DNA from: Bifidobacterium sp. ESL0745
GTDB lineage: Bacteria > Actinomycetota > Actinomycetes > Actinomycetales > Bifidobacteriaceae
Length of the DNA stretch: 64,000 nucleotides
Reading direction: 5' to 3'
NCBI RefSeq assembly: GCF_029433335.1
Contig: NZ_JAQTHX010000001.1
Location: 558,001 to 622,000 of the forward strand
A model generated the notes under the pieces. It searched no databases, had not been told where the DNA came from, and worked only from the letters and a program-made list of their open reading frames with translations. The position numbers and the translations under genes were made by a program. Positions 53,682 to 63,669 of this stretch are shown piece after piece. The first letter of the stretch is position 1. The number at the start of each line of letters is the position of its first letter.

Positions 53682-56597
53682 TTACAGGCGTACTACCGAA
53701 AGCAATCCGGCCTTGAGACTGAGCAGCACCACCAGATACAGCGCGCACAGGAGGATAAACATCATGTCCCTGCCACGTATCCGCATGGCGTTCCAGTGGG
53801 TGCGCCGTATGCCTTCCTCGTAGCAGCGCGCGTCGAGCGCAAGCGAAAGATTGTCCGAATGACGCAGCGCGCCGGCGAAAATGGGGACGATGATGGCCAC
53901 CAGCGCCTTGATGCGTTTGGTTGGGGAACCGGTTTCGATGCTGCCGCCGCGCGCCGCCTGTGCGTCCATGATGTTGCGGGCTTCGTCAGCCAGTGTCGGC
54001 AGGAAGCGCAGCGCAAGGCTCATGACCAGCGCCAGTTCCTGGGTATGGAGACCGAGTTTTCGTAATGGTGAAAGCAGAGAGCCGAAGCCGTCGGTAAGCG
54101 CAGTGGGCGTCGTGGTCTGCAGAAGGATGATTCCCAGCAGAATGACCAGCCCGAAACGGCAGGTATAGAGCACCGCGGCCATCACGCCCTCGTCGGTGAT
54201 GGGAAAATTCCAGAAGGTCACCAACGGTTTGCCGGTACGTACGAAAAGCATGTTGATCACGCCCATTACCAATAGCAATACCAGGAATCCGCGCATTGAG
54301 CGGAAAAGCTGTTTCGGACCAAGTTTGGCTGCGGCAGCGAGGATGATGACCATCACTGCAGTCAATCCCAGTTGCGGCAGGGAGCTGACTATGAACGAGG
54401 TGAACATCAGCACAAGGAATACAACGAGTTTGACGCGTGAATCGAGCCGCTCGATGATGCTTTTGCCATTATGAACCTTGCTCCGTCCGCCGGATGTGTT
54501 GCGTTTGGCTACCTTGTCCGTTGCCTCGCCAAACGAGGATTTGATGGATTGTGTTGTCTTTCCAGGCTTTGATTTGGTGGGTTGCGCAGTCCGGTCTAGG
54601 TTGGATTTGGCGGTTTGTCTCGTTTCGCTGTGCCGGTGTTCGATGACCGGTTGTGTGGTCTTGCCTGTTGGATTGGTAGAGTTGCCGTCGGCACGGGTCC
54701 AACAAGCCTCAGTTGTCGATGATAATGCGCCACAGCTTGCCGGACTGGATTGGAATTGTGGCGTTGTATCAACGGATTTGGTCGCTGTGAAGTCACGGTT
54801 TGCACTCGCTGCAGCTTGTTCGTCGGCAGTGTTCGCGTCCGCTGTCACCGGTTCGCCCAGCGTGATGACGCGGTCGGCAAGTTGACGCGCCTGACGCGGG
54901 GAATGGGTGATCATCACGATGGTGACGCCGTGCGTGTTGAGCGTGCGCACCAGCGCGTAGATGCGTTCGCTGGCCGTGGCGTCAAGCCCGGCGGTCGGCT
55001 CGTCGAGGATGAGGATTCGCGGGTCGCAGGCGATGATGCCCGCGATGGCCGCAAGCCGTTGCTGTCCGCCGGAAAGTGAGAAGGGAGAGCGTTCGGCAAG
55101 TGCACTGATGCCAAGCAGATTCAAGGCTCTATCCACGCGCTGGTCGACCACCTGCTGCGGCAGGTCTTGGTTACTGGGGCCGTAGGCCACATCCTGCCGC
55201 ACGGTTTCGGCGAACAGCTGGTGTTCCGGCTGTTGCATCACCAACCCGACGCTGGAACGCAAGGCTTTTTTGTCCCGTCGCTTCATCGAACCCAAATCGA
55301 TGCCGGCCACGTTGATGGTGCCGTCATCAGGTTTTGATAACGCGGTCATGAGCTTGGTCAGCGTTGTTTTGCCAGTCCCGTTGCGGCCCATGATGGCCAC
55401 GACCTCGCCCTGTTCGATACGCATCGAGAAGTCGTGCAGGGTATCGGTATCCGATTTGGGATAACGGAACGAAACGTGTTCGAAACTGATGGCTGGTTCA
55501 CCGGAAGAATATCGGGGATCTGGCGTTGGTGCCGTGTCTGGTTCTTTATGGTCTTTGAAGCTGTGCAAGGACGAATTGCCGGAAACGGTCGGTTCTGATA
55601 CTTTGGTGTCGTCGGTTCCGAAACGATTCTGTCTATCTGCGGGTTTTGCGGCGTGTATGTTGCCCGGTTTGCCAAGCCCCCCATCGATGACGAGGCCATC
55701 GGACTTGAACATGCCGATATCGTCGGCGTTGGTCACTGAAAGCCGCAACGTGGCCTCGGTCAGGTTGAGCTCGATTAACCTGCCGTTTTCGAGACTTACA
55801 ATGCGATCGGCCGCTTTCAGTTCCTCCGGCCGGTGCGTGACATGGACGATCGTGGTGCCGGCCTTCTGCAGGTTGTCAAGCACGCGAAGCACATCGTGTT
55901 GGGCAGCCAGGTCGAGCATCGCAGTCGGTTCGTCAAGCACGATCATCTTCGGGCGCATGGCCAGTATGCCGGCGATGGCGGTACGTTGCTGCTGGCCACC
56001 GCTCATTCGGGAGGGATCAGCGTTGAGGAAACCACTCATTTCCACGGCATCCAAGGACTCGTTGACCCGTGTGGTGATTTCTTTCGGGTCGAGAGCAAGG
56101 TTTTCCGGGCCGAACGCCACATCGTCGCCGACGACGGTGGTGATGATCTGGTCCACCGGATTCTGGAACACCGCTCCGATGCCCTTGCGCGCTTTCCGAT
56201 ACAGGTCGCTGTGCGGGATGCCTTCACAAAACACGTCGCAGCCGAGCAAGGTCACCGAACCGCTGTCGGGCGCGGCAAGGCCGGCGACAAGCCTGGCCAA
56301 CGTCGATTTGCCCGAACCGTTGGGTCCCACCAGGCAGAGGCGTTCGCCGGCGTGGATATCAAGGTTGATGCCGTCCAACACCCATGATTTGCCGCTGTCA
56401 TAACTGAAACAGGTGTTCTTAAGCCGGGCGGCGAAGCCGTTGGCAACGTTTGCTTGATTAGCATCGGAATTTGCGGCACGGTTAGTTTCCGAGGAGCTGC
56501 TTGTATTGCGATCGGTACGATATGCCAAAGCCGAGCTTTCGCTGCCGTAAGGTGTTGCAGGCTCGGTTTCGGTGGATTTGCGGGGAACCGTAGTCAT
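53682..56597 (-). CDS. ECF transporter fusion: two ATPases plus T component
   Basis: A 971-residue single-chain energising module. The first ABC domain has Walker A GPNGSGKST at 91-99, signature SGGQQQRTAIAG and Walker B MIVLDEPTAMLD. The second has GRNGTGKTT, LSGGQQRLAAIAG and ILILDEPTAGLD. A disordered Thr/Ser/Lys linker of about 110 residues leads to the EcfT membrane domain (SRVKLVVFLVLMFTSFIVSS; Arg-rich coupling segment SLALRFLPTLADEARNIMDAQ). It works with the riboflavin S component encoded just upstream. The A-A-T fusion is noteworthy since these are usually three genes. It is separated from ribU by 16 bases and so falls under the FMN riboswitch. Confidence 0.93.
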   Translation of the reverse strand: MTTVPRKSTETEPATPYGSESSALAYRTDRNTSSSSETNRAANSDANQANVANGFAARLKNTCFSYDSGKSWVLDGINLDIHAGERLCLVGPNGSGKSTLARLVAGLAAPDSGSVTLLGCDVFCEGIPHSDLYRKARKGIGAVFQNPVDQIITTVVGDDVAFGPENLALDPKEITTRVNESLDAVEMSGFLNADPSRMSGGQQQRTAIAGILAMRPKMIVLDEPTAMLDLAAQHDVLRVLDNLQKAGTTIVHVTHRPEELKAADRIVSLENGRLIELNLTEATLRLSVTNADDIGMFKSDGLVIDGGLGKPGNIHAAKPADRQNRFGTDDTKVSEPTVSGNSSLHSFKDHKEPDTAPTPDPRYSSGEPAISFEHVSFRYPKSDTDTLHDFSMRIEQGEVVAIMGRNGTGKTTLTKLMTALSKPDDGTINVAGIDLGSMKRRDKKALRSSVGLVMQQPEHQLFAETVRQDVAYGPSNQDLPQQVVDQRVDRALNLLGISALAERSPFSLSGGQQRLAAIAGIIACDPRILILDEPTAGLDATASERIYALVRTLNTHGVTIVMITHSPRQARQLADRVITLGEPVTADANTADEQAAASANRDFTATKSVDTTPQFQSSPASCGALSSTTEACWTRADGNSTNPTGKTTQPVIEHRHSETRQTAKSNLDRTAQPTKSKPGKTTQSIKSSFGEATDKVAKRNTSGGRSKVHNGKSIIERLDSRVKLVVFLVLMFTSFIVSSLPQLGLTAVMVIILAAAAKLGPKQLFRSMRGFLVLLLVMGVINMLFVRTGKPLVTFWNFPITDEGVMAAVLYTCRFGLVILLGIILLQTTTPTALTDGFGSLLSPLRKLGLHTQELALVMSLALRFLPTLADEARNIMDAQAARGGSIETGSPTKRIKALVAIIVPIFAGALRHSDNLSLALDARCYEEGIRRTHWNAMRIRGRDMMFILLCALYLVVLLSLKAGLLSVVRL

Positions 56598-56613
56598 TGT
56601 CTGTTGCGGATTC

Positions 56614-57222
56614 CTATCGGTTCAAGAGATTCGAGATCGGCTTGTAGATGATGAAGGTCACCACGCCGTGAATCGCGAATTTGATGAGGTTGAACGGCAG
56701 AAGAACCGGTACGACCATCTTCAGCACCTGGGCGGTGGTCATATGCGCGTAGATCGGGGTAATCAAAAGATTGCCGCCGATGGCCGCGATAAGTCCGAAT
56801 ACGATGCCGACCAGGATGCCGACCAATGCTCCGACGCGGGTGCGCATGCGCTTGTAGACCATCGCAGCCGGAACGCTCAGGAACACGGAGACCGCAATGG
56901 ACATGATGGCGCCCCATGGGTTCATGAAGAGGTGGGGAATCCAGCTCAAGACGCTGACGATGAAGGCCGCCATCGGTCCGAATGCGAAGCCCGCTACCAG
57001 GCAGATAATGCCGGAAAGGTCGTACTTGAGCCACGGGGTGCCCGGCATGATCGGGAACTCAATGAAAGAGGCAACCATGGCCAGCGCCACAAAAAGCGCA
57101 TAGACCGCGATGCGTTGGGTGGACCAGCGCCCTTGGTCGGCCACGCCGGTGGAGTGTGAGGATTGCGTCTTGTCCCGGCTATGGGAATCAGACGAATTTT
57201 GGGTATCAGAAATATCGCTCAT
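56614..57222 (-). CDS. ribU: Riboflavin ECF transporter substrate-binding (S) component
   Basis: A 202-residue integral membrane protein with about six helices. The first is TQRIAVYALFVALAMVASFI. The loop FPIMPGTPWLKYDLSGI is characteristic of RibU-type riboflavin S components. The ATG at 57222 is used because the longer frame (57243) begins inside the riboswitch. An FMN riboswitch lies immediately upstream, which supports riboflavin as the ligand. The ECF energising fusion follows in the same transcript. Confidence 0.93.
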   Translation of the reverse strand: MSDISDTQNSSDSHSRDKTQSSHSTGVADQGRWSTQRIAVYALFVALAMVASFIEFPIMPGTPWLKYDLSGIICLVAGFAFGPMAAFIVSVLSWIPHLFMNPWGAIMSIAVSVFLSVPAAMVYKRMRTRVGALVGILVGIVFGLIAAIGGNLLITPIYAHMTTAQVLKMVVPVLLPFNLIKFAIHGVVTFIIYKPISNLLNR

Positions 57223-57235
57223 AGTGAGCCCCGTT

Positions 57236-57368
57236 TCTTTCATCCGGACTGTAACCGTTGGCCTCGGATTTTCACCGGATCGACCGCTTTTGCGGCTCGC
57301 GGGCTTCGGCTTGCTGTCGTTTTTAGTCCGACAGTGCCGTTACCGCCAATAAGGAATTTCACCTTCCC
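57236..57368 (-). promoter_or_regulatory. FMN riboswitch (RFN element)
   Basis: On the minus strand the conserved blocks appear in order: AAGGTGAAATTCC, GGCGGTAA, AAGCCCGCGAGC, GATCCGGTGAAAATCC and AGTCCGGATGAAAGAA. They match the RFN element of riboflavin genes. The 3' end runs to within 14 bases of the ribU start, so FMN binding probably controls initiation or termination of the transporter operon. Confidence 0.95.
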
Positions 57369-57526
57369 TGAAACTTGCCTTTCTATCTATACCCGTATGT
57401 GTAGTCATCTGTCAAACGATTTCGTACCGTTCGACGGATATGGATATGGGACCGTCAAGATTTCCGCATTCTGCAATCACCGTACCCGGTTTCGCCGCCA
57501 TCGTGTGGGGGTGCAACAATAGGGAT

Positions 57527-58585
57527 ATGACTCAAAACGAGAAAACTGTGGAAACCGGTGCCGGAGAAGGCAAGGGGCTCGCGTACCCCGCGGTGTCACC
57601 GATCGAGAAACTGGCGATCGTCGTGGTGACCTACAAACGACAGAAACTGCTGGCCGGCCTGTTCGAGTCGATCAAGGCACTCAAGGTGGCCCCGTGGCGT
57701 GTGGTCGTGGTCGACAACGAGCACAGCAATGAGACCAAGGGCATGGTCGAAGATTTTTCTACCGACATCACTGTGCAGTGGGGTAAGACCGAACCGGACG
57801 ATAGCGGCAACACCGCTCGTGTGGTCTACGCCCCTCAGAAGGGCAATATCGGTGGTTCCGGCGGATTCTCTAATGGAGTGAAGAAAGCTTACGAACTGGG
57901 TGCTGAGTGGTTCTGGGTGATGGACGACGATGTGGCGGTGCTGCCAAACGCCATCGAGCAACTGGCCAAGTGGACGCCGCGTCACGACGTGATTCAGGGT
58001 TCGCGCCTCGACTATGACGGTGGCCCCTTCTACTGGCAGTATGATTTCATCGTGCCGTTGGGTATCCCGAACCCCATTGCCCCGGCCGCGTTCGGCCCTT
58101 CCGGATACCGTACAATGGATACGATGTGTTTCGAAGGCGGCTTGTTCCGCCGCAATATCGTCGAGCGGATCGGCCTGCCCGATCCCCGCTTTTTCATCTA
58201 TTGGGATGATACGATTTACGGCTATCTGGCCAGCAAGGTGACCGATCCGATCGTAGTCAACGACAAGATCATTCAGCGCACCCGCGATATCGGCAATTGG
58301 GACATCGCCGGCCTGCGCCAGCTCAATTCCACCTCCGACATGAACCGGTACCATATCATGCGCAACCGCGGCTACATGGCCCGTTACTTCATGGCCCATG
58401 GCGATTATCGACCGGCCTTGTTCGGTTTGGGAACGCTGCTTACGGCGGCCAAGGAGGTCATCCGTATCCTCGCCGTCGACCGCGAACACGTCAAGCCCGG
58501 GCTCAAGGCCATCGCCAAGGGCTGGGTCGATTCGCGCAAACTGTTGCACGACCCGAATTGGCAACCGATGCCGCCACTGAAGTAA
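57527..58585 (+). CDS. Glycosyltransferase family 2, galactofuranosyltransferase-like
   Basis: A 352-residue GT-A glycosyltransferase. The N-terminal fold starts AIVVVTYKRQKLLAGLFESI. The metal-binding DxD lies in WFWVMDDDVAVLP, and the acceptor region includes RFFIYWDDTIYGYLAS. The pattern GNIGGSGGFSNGVKKA is shared with GlfT1-like galactofuranosyltransferases and related rhamnosyl/galactosyl enzymes. The sugar added is not determinable here. The ATG at 57527 has only a weak ribosome site (ATAGGGAT); the frame extends to 57440 without a better start. Cell-wall polysaccharide synthesis is the likely setting. Confidence 0.85.
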   Translation: MTQNEKTVETGAGEGKGLAYPAVSPIEKLAIVVVTYKRQKLLAGLFESIKALKVAPWRVVVVDNEHSNETKGMVEDFSTDITVQWGKTEPDDSGNTARVVYAPQKGNIGGSGGFSNGVKKAYELGAEWFWVMDDDVAVLPNAIEQLAKWTPRHDVIQGSRLDYDGGPFYWQYDFIVPLGIPNPIAPAAFGPSGYRTMDTMCFEGGLFRRNIVERIGLPDPRFFIYWDDTIYGYLASKVTDPIVVNDKIIQRTRDIGNWDIAGLRQLNSTSDMNRYHIMRNRGYMARYFMAHGDYRPALFGLGTLLTAAKEVIRILAVDREHVKPGLKAIAKGWVDSRKLLHDPNWQPMPPLK

Positions 58586-58699
58586 CGCTACAAATAAACA
58601 AGATAAGGTTTTCAAATAAATCGTTGATTCAAGCGTGTTGGGCTTTAATTGCGGTACAATATCTAGGTTATCTGTTCCGTTACCAGGTGGGGGTTAGCG

Positions 58700-59467
58700 A
58701 TGATTGAGACAGCACAGGCCTTTGGCGTTGATATCGGCGGTTCTGGTATCAAGGCTGCTCCAGTGGATTTGGAAAAAGGCGAATTCGCTTTACCGCGTTT
58801 GAAGATCCTTACTCCCGAGGTCTCTACCCCCGATGCCGTTGCGGCCATCGTGCGTCAAGAACTCGAACATTTTGAGGTGCCGGCCGGCGCCCCGGTGGGC
58901 ATTGCGTTCCCGGCCCCCATCAAGCCTGGCAAGCCGCTCGATTTCATTGCCAACCTCGACAAGTCATGGATCGGCCTCGATGTTACCGAAGTCTTCTCCA
59001 AGGCATGCAACCGTCCTGTCACCGTAGTCAATGATGCGGATGCGGCAGGCCTTGCCGAACAGCAGTATGGTGCGGCCAAGGGTGAGGACGGTCTGGTTAT
59101 CGCGACTACGCTCGGTACCGGTATCGGCACGGCGCTTATCTACAAAGGTGTGCTGCTGCCCAACACGGAGCTCGGCCATATCCAGCTTGAAAAAGGCAAG
59201 GGTGAGGCCGAAAAGTACGCGGCATCCTCCGTACGCGACAAGAAGAGCCTCGGATACAAGAAGTGGGCCAAGCGTCTGACCAAATATTACGGATTGCTTG
59301 AAAAGTATTTCAGTCCGGATCTTTTCGTCGTCGGCGGCGGCGTGAGCCGTATGGCCGACAAGTTCATTCCTTATATTGACATCAAGACCCCGATCGTGCA
59401 GGCCAAGCTGCGCAACGAGGCTGGTATTGTAGGTGCTGCGTATTATGCAACCACCAGACTTGTCTGA
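58700..59467 (+). CDS. ppgK: Polyphosphate glucokinase
   Basis: A 255-residue ROK/hexokinase-fold enzyme that phosphorylates glucose with polyphosphate (and often ATP). Phosphate 1 motif is AFGVDIGGSGIKAA; phosphate 2 is ATTLGTGIGTALI. The sugar site includes NDADAAGLAEQQYG. The C-terminal FVVGGGVSRMADKF is the adenosine loop. The length and motif set are those of actinobacterial PpgK. It lies 114 bases after the glycosyltransferase, and a strong terminator follows. Confidence 0.94.
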   Translation: MIETAQAFGVDIGGSGIKAAPVDLEKGEFALPRLKILTPEVSTPDAVAAIVRQELEHFEVPAGAPVGIAFPAPIKPGKPLDFIANLDKSWIGLDVTEVFSKACNRPVTVVNDADAAGLAEQQYGAAKGEDGLVIATTLGTGIGTALIYKGVLLPNTELGHIQLEKGKGEAEKYAASSVRDKKSLGYKKWAKRLTKYYGLLEKYFSPDLFVVGGGVSRMADKFIPYIDIKTPIVQAKLRNEAGIVGAAYYATTRLV

Positions 59468-59482
59468 GGATTGAGTTCTTGG

Positions 59483-59517
59483 GTTCCGCTCGGCCGCAGG
59501 GTCGGGCGGAACTTTTT
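59483..59517 (+). terminator. Terminator after ppgK
   Basis: GTTCCGCTCGGCC (59483-59495) pairs with GGTCGGGCGGAAC (59500-59512), 13 positions including two G-U, followed by TTTTT. Confidence 0.92.
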
Positions 59518-59682
59518 GTATGTGTGAGTACGCTGAAGTAGGGTTGTCTTTGACGCCGACACATATTGTTGCTGCCAATGGGCATTATCGCTAATAGGGA
59601 TTGTGATGGGCAATGGACGGTGGTGGTTCGCAGTAGCCGGCATGCATTACATCATCAACTGAATATGCGGGAATGGGAGATT

Positions 59683-60885
59683 ATGCGTTTTTCGTCAAGG
59701 GTGGGTTCGACGCGGCTCAACCTAATCGCCAAGGCAGAGGCTGCGGCCCGCAACCAGGGAATTGCGTTGGAAACCGTGAACGATTCCAACCCGACAAGGC
59801 ACGGCCTTGCACCAAACCAAGTGCCAGGCGTTTATACTGCAGACCCGCGCGGCCCGTTGGCGGCGCGGCAACAGCTGGCCCGGTTTCTGACCAAACGCAA
59901 TCTCAAAGAGGCGGCTGCGGAACACAATCCTTCGGTATCGGTCGATCCGAATCGGCTTTACCTGCTCAGCTCCACTTCCGAGGCCTATTCCTGGCTGTTC
60001 AAGCTGGTGTGCGATCCGGGCGACATTGTTCTGGGGCCCAAGCCCGGCTACCCGCTGATCGAGTCCATCGGCGGGTTGGAGAACGTGGACACGTTGGAAT
60101 ATCAGTTGCGCTTCGATGGCTCATGGTTCATCGATGTCGCTTGGCTTCGTGAACTATTGGGAAGTGGTCAAGGGCAAAAGATACAGGCCATCGTCCTCAT
60201 CAACCCCAACAATCCCACCGGTTCGTATGTCAAACCCGACGAGCGCGAGGAACTGGTGGCGTTATGCCGCGAACACGATGTCGCCATCATCGCCGATGAG
60301 GTTTTCTTTGATTATTCTTTGGAACCGTTTGTTGGCAACCGTCGGCTGGCAGGGGAGAGAGGTGCGCTGACCTTTGCGCTTGACGGTTTTTCCAAGCTCC
60401 TGGCTGCCCCGCATGCCAAAGTCGGCTGGATCGAAGTCAGCGGACCTGGCGAACTGGTGCAGGAGGCTCAGCGCAGGCTTGACATCATCGCCGACGATTA
60501 TCTGCCGTTCAGCGATATCATCGCCGAGCGGATGCCAGAATTGCTCGGTGCCGTTTCAGGGCAGCTCGATCGTGTGCGGCAACGCATCAGAACCAATCTC
60601 AAGCGGCTGCATACGATATTGGATGAGGACGAGGCGGGTATGGTTTCGCTGCTGCGTGCCGAAGGCGGTTGGAACGTGCTGTTGCGTTTCCCGTCGGTTA
60701 TCGACGAGAATGTGTTGGTGCTTCGCCTCATCCACGATTTCAACCTGACCGGGCAGCCCGGCTATTATTTCGACATGACCGAAAACGGTTATCTTGCGGT
60801 CTCGCTGTTGCCAGAGCCAGAAGTCTTCGAGCGCAATATTAGGGCTATTCTTGCGGTGGTTTCCCGAGAGCTTGATATGGTTTGA
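59683..60885 (+). CDS. Class I aminotransferase
   Basis: A 400-residue pyridoxal-phosphate aminotransferase. Recognisable parts are NPNNPTGSY, IIADEVFFDY (cofactor-binding Asp) and LDGFSKLLAAPHAKVGWI with the Schiff-base Lys. The substrate is not readable; aspartate/aromatic/valine-pyruvate-type enzymes are in this group. The start at 59683 has GGGAG about 5 bases upstream and gives MRFSSRVGSTRLN. The frame extends upstream to 59566 but the added residues are unlike the family. It stands between ppgK and a convergent membrane-protein gene. Confidence 0.9.
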   Translation: MRFSSRVGSTRLNLIAKAEAAARNQGIALETVNDSNPTRHGLAPNQVPGVYTADPRGPLAARQQLARFLTKRNLKEAAAEHNPSVSVDPNRLYLLSSTSEAYSWLFKLVCDPGDIVLGPKPGYPLIESIGGLENVDTLEYQLRFDGSWFIDVAWLRELLGSGQGQKIQAIVLINPNNPTGSYVKPDEREELVALCREHDVAIIADEVFFDYSLEPFVGNRRLAGERGALTFALDGFSKLLAAPHAKVGWIEVSGPGELVQEAQRRLDIIADDYLPFSDIIAERMPELLGAVSGQLDRVRQRIRTNLKRLHTILDEDEAGMVSLLRAEGGWNVLLRFPSVIDENVLVLRLIHDFNLTGQPGYYFDMTENGYLAVSLLPEPEVFERNIRAILAVVSRELDMV

Positions 60886-61018
60886 AAAGTTGGTGAAAAG
60901 AACTGCGGATAGGCGAATATGCTTTTTGCACAGCAAGAGCTTGCTGATTCCCTTATGTAATACTTTTTTGGCTCGCTTTATAATCAAAAGTGCATGTGCA
61001 AAGGACGCGAGCGCAGAC

Positions 61019-63619
61019 TCACCCAATCATGAACCACGAGGCGACGGCCTGAAATGTCACGGGGTCGGTGCGTGTCAGGGCGTCTTCACGTCCGGGAACG
61101 AACATGGTGAAGAACGCCAGAATGATGCTCAATAGCACAAGCAGGAGCATGACCAAGCGTATGGCGACAAGCCCCCAATCGATACGTGATCGGGGAGATC
61201 GGGATGTGGCAGCACGGTGAGGTATCAGTTTTCCGAACTGATTACGAGGGTTCGGTTGTGGCAATGATGTTGATGTTTCGTGTGTGCCCACATGGGACCG
61301 CATCTTTGCCGAGAGCATTCCGGTGTCACGGCATGGCCTTGCATCCCCCAGAATCACGCCAAGCACCACAACAGCGCTCAGGGCGACCAACCATCCGAAA
61401 TCGACCATGTAGCGCCAGCCGATACCGCCTTTGAGGCTGTCAACAAGCAAAAGCAGCAAGGCCAGCGGCAACGCCGTCAGTATGGTTCGCAGCAATCCTG
61501 AGCGGCGGATATGCCGTCTTACGCTTGGCAGGAGCAACAGCGCGACGACGAGCAGTGCCGGGCACAGCGCGAACAGGCCGCCGACCATCGGCTCCGCATA
61601 ACTCCAGGATGGCAGAGGCGTCGGGTTGATGGTGAGGAATGGGAATTCGTGTGAGAACCGCAATGGCAGGAACAGGTAATAGCCGACCGTCGGCAGCAGG
61701 TTCACGGCGGTGTTGCGGTAATGGGTCATATCGGCCACGGTGATCTGGTAGCGTTCGCCGAAATTGAAGGGCGAGCCGAAACGGACCGCGTTATAGATGC
61801 ACAATGGCACAACCACAACCAAAGCGGGCAACAGCATCGAGCACAATACCATGCCGACGGCCTTGCGTTTTGCGTTTCGTTTGTCTGTAACCGGTGTGTT
61901 ACCGGAATGATTGGCGGCTGTCGTCTTGTTTTTTTGTGTCCTGTCGGTAGAATCGTCTTGTTTGGTCTTGTCTGACTTGGTGGGGCCGTTACAGGGATTT
62001 AGAACGGGCGTCGGCGTTTTCCGAAATATCTCGCGGATTTGAGGCCAGAATATCGGAAAGGCCAATAAAGCGACCAGTGCGAACGTAGGTCGGCAACCGA
62101 AATTCGCTGCCAAAGCCAATGATCCCGCCGACAGATGCGGCCACGAAATCGGCGGTGCTTGGCCAATGACGATCATATGATGTCGGCCTGCCCGGCGTTT
62201 TCCTTTTGTCTGTGGCAAGGGCTGCGATAGATTGTTGTGCTCAGACCGAATGATTGCTGATTCACTGCTTGAATCGGCACGTTGATATCCTGCCACGCCA
62301 AGCCAAAACCAAATGCCCATGACGCTCAGGGCCATCGAAGCCGCGAATGGTACCGAATAGAAATTCAGGCGGAACGCAAGGTATCCTGCCTGTGAACCTA
62401 GCACGAACAGGGTGATGGCCATAGAAACAGCGGCTACGGAAATATTTGGACGCACCATTTTGAGTACCCGGATGACCAGCAAGGCTGCGAAAATGACAAA
62501 GACGAGCAGCAGCAGCGCCACGGCAGCACCTGCCGGAAGCATCAGACCGCCAGGGGTGAACAGCGAAGTCACCAAACGGTACGGCACGAACAGGAGCAAG
62601 GCTGGCAACACGCCGAAATAGGAATACCAATGGTTCTGGTAGAAGGCATAGTCCCAATAGATCGGGTTGACGCCTTGCTCAAGCAGTGCTTCCCTCGTGT
62701 GCGGATCATAGGGATTGGCGGTGGTTTTGAGCGCCTGTGGCACCGGCAGGTCGATTGAGGTTCGGCCGTGAATGAGCGAGTCGGCCATATGGCCGTATTG
62801 GTTGAAATCGTAGGTGTAATTGTCAGGCTCGTGAAATGCCGAAGGGTTTGTCCATATCGATTGCGTTATGGATACCGCCGTAAGAATGGCGGCGATGACG
62901 ATGAATACGGCGAACGCAATCCGTTGAGCGATGCTTGTGGTGTCCAAGCGAATGCGCCACAGCTTTGACGCCGGCATCCATGCCGTGATCAGCAGAACGA
63001 GTGCCGCCATGGCCGCCACGCGTCCCCAATCGGCATGGAACGGCACACGTACATTGGCGTGTACGGCGGCGACGTCGACCTTCGTGCCTGCCGGTTCTTC
63101 AATCCAAACCTTGACGAGGGTGGATGGGGATCCCGTGTCGAGTTTTGGAATATGAAGGTAAAGGGAATGAGCGACGGTCGTGGAAACGGGACGGGTATGG
63201 GAAGCGTGTCCAGCGGCATCGACCCGGACTTGGAAGGTGGTCAGCGGAAATTTCGACCTGCCTTTGTCCGTGTCACCGGTTTTTCCTGCGCTACTTGCAG
63301 CTCCCTGCACGCGTGAGGGCGATGTGAACCGGAATGTCGTTTCGGCCGAATCCAGACGAAGGTAGGGTGAACTGCCGTCGGCCTGTGTTATCAGAAACGC
63401 CGAGGTGGGATCGGTGACGAGCAGTGTCCCATTCTTTTGGCGTTTGAGCCCTGATCCAAGCGTATTCAGCGCAGAGGTGGAATCCCGGCTGGCACCTAGG
63501 GTGCTCCAGAACTGGATATTGAATGCGAAACATTCGAGCAGGAGTATGATCACCCCCGCCAGGGCCATGAATATGGCGGTCTTGTGGCGCGAGTGGAAGC
63601 TATGCTCGGAAGTGTTCAC
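61019..63619 (-). CDS. Large polytopic membrane protein, glycosyltransferase-C-like
   Basis: An 866-residue membrane protein. It has an N-terminal helix (IFMALAGVIILLLECFAF) and then an extracytoplasmic domain of about 170 residues. Roughly ten further helices follow, including LPALLLFVPYRLVTSLF, AVALLLLVFVIFAALLVI and WLVALSAVVVLGVILG. A long cytosolic Lys/Asn/Thr-rich loop sits near 560-600. The topology and the HEPDNYTYDFNQYGHMADSL segment before helix 3 recall GT-C/PMT-like glycosyltransferases, but no clear DD/DE catalytic motif is proven. The start is a GTG at 63619, with TAGAAT 6 bases upstream and no ribosome site. The substrate is unknown; a cell-envelope role is likely. Confidence 0.75.
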   Translation of the reverse strand: MNTSEHSFHSRHKTAIFMALAGVIILLLECFAFNIQFWSTLGASRDSTSALNTLGSGLKRQKNGTLLVTDPTSAFLITQADGSSPYLRLDSAETTFRFTSPSRVQGAASSAGKTGDTDKGRSKFPLTTFQVRVDAAGHASHTRPVSTTVAHSLYLHIPKLDTGSPSTLVKVWIEEPAGTKVDVAAVHANVRVPFHADWGRVAAMAALVLLITAWMPASKLWRIRLDTTSIAQRIAFAVFIVIAAILTAVSITQSIWTNPSAFHEPDNYTYDFNQYGHMADSLIHGRTSIDLPVPQALKTTANPYDPHTREALLEQGVNPIYWDYAFYQNHWYSYFGVLPALLLFVPYRLVTSLFTPGGLMLPAGAAVALLLLVFVIFAALLVIRVLKMVRPNISVAAVSMAITLFVLGSQAGYLAFRLNFYSVPFAASMALSVMGIWFWLGVAGYQRADSSSESAIIRSEHNNLSQPLPQTKGKRRAGRHHMIVIGQAPPISWPHLSAGSLALAANFGCRPTFALVALLAFPIFWPQIREIFRKTPTPVLNPCNGPTKSDKTKQDDSTDRTQKNKTTAANHSGNTPVTDKRNAKRKAVGMVLCSMLLPALVVVVPLCIYNAVRFGSPFNFGERYQITVADMTHYRNTAVNLLPTVGYYLFLPLRFSHEFPFLTINPTPLPSWSYAEPMVGGLFALCPALLVVALLLLPSVRRHIRRSGLLRTILTALPLALLLLLVDSLKGGIGWRYMVDFGWLVALSAVVVLGVILGDARPCRDTGMLSAKMRSHVGTHETSTSLPQPNPRNQFGKLIPHRAATSRSPRSRIDWGLVAIRLVMLLLVLLSIILAFFTMFVPGREDALTRTDPVTFQAVASWFMIG

Positions 63620-63669
63620 ACCATTATTCTATAAGCATCATGTCTGGCTGAATTGAAACAATTACCCAT

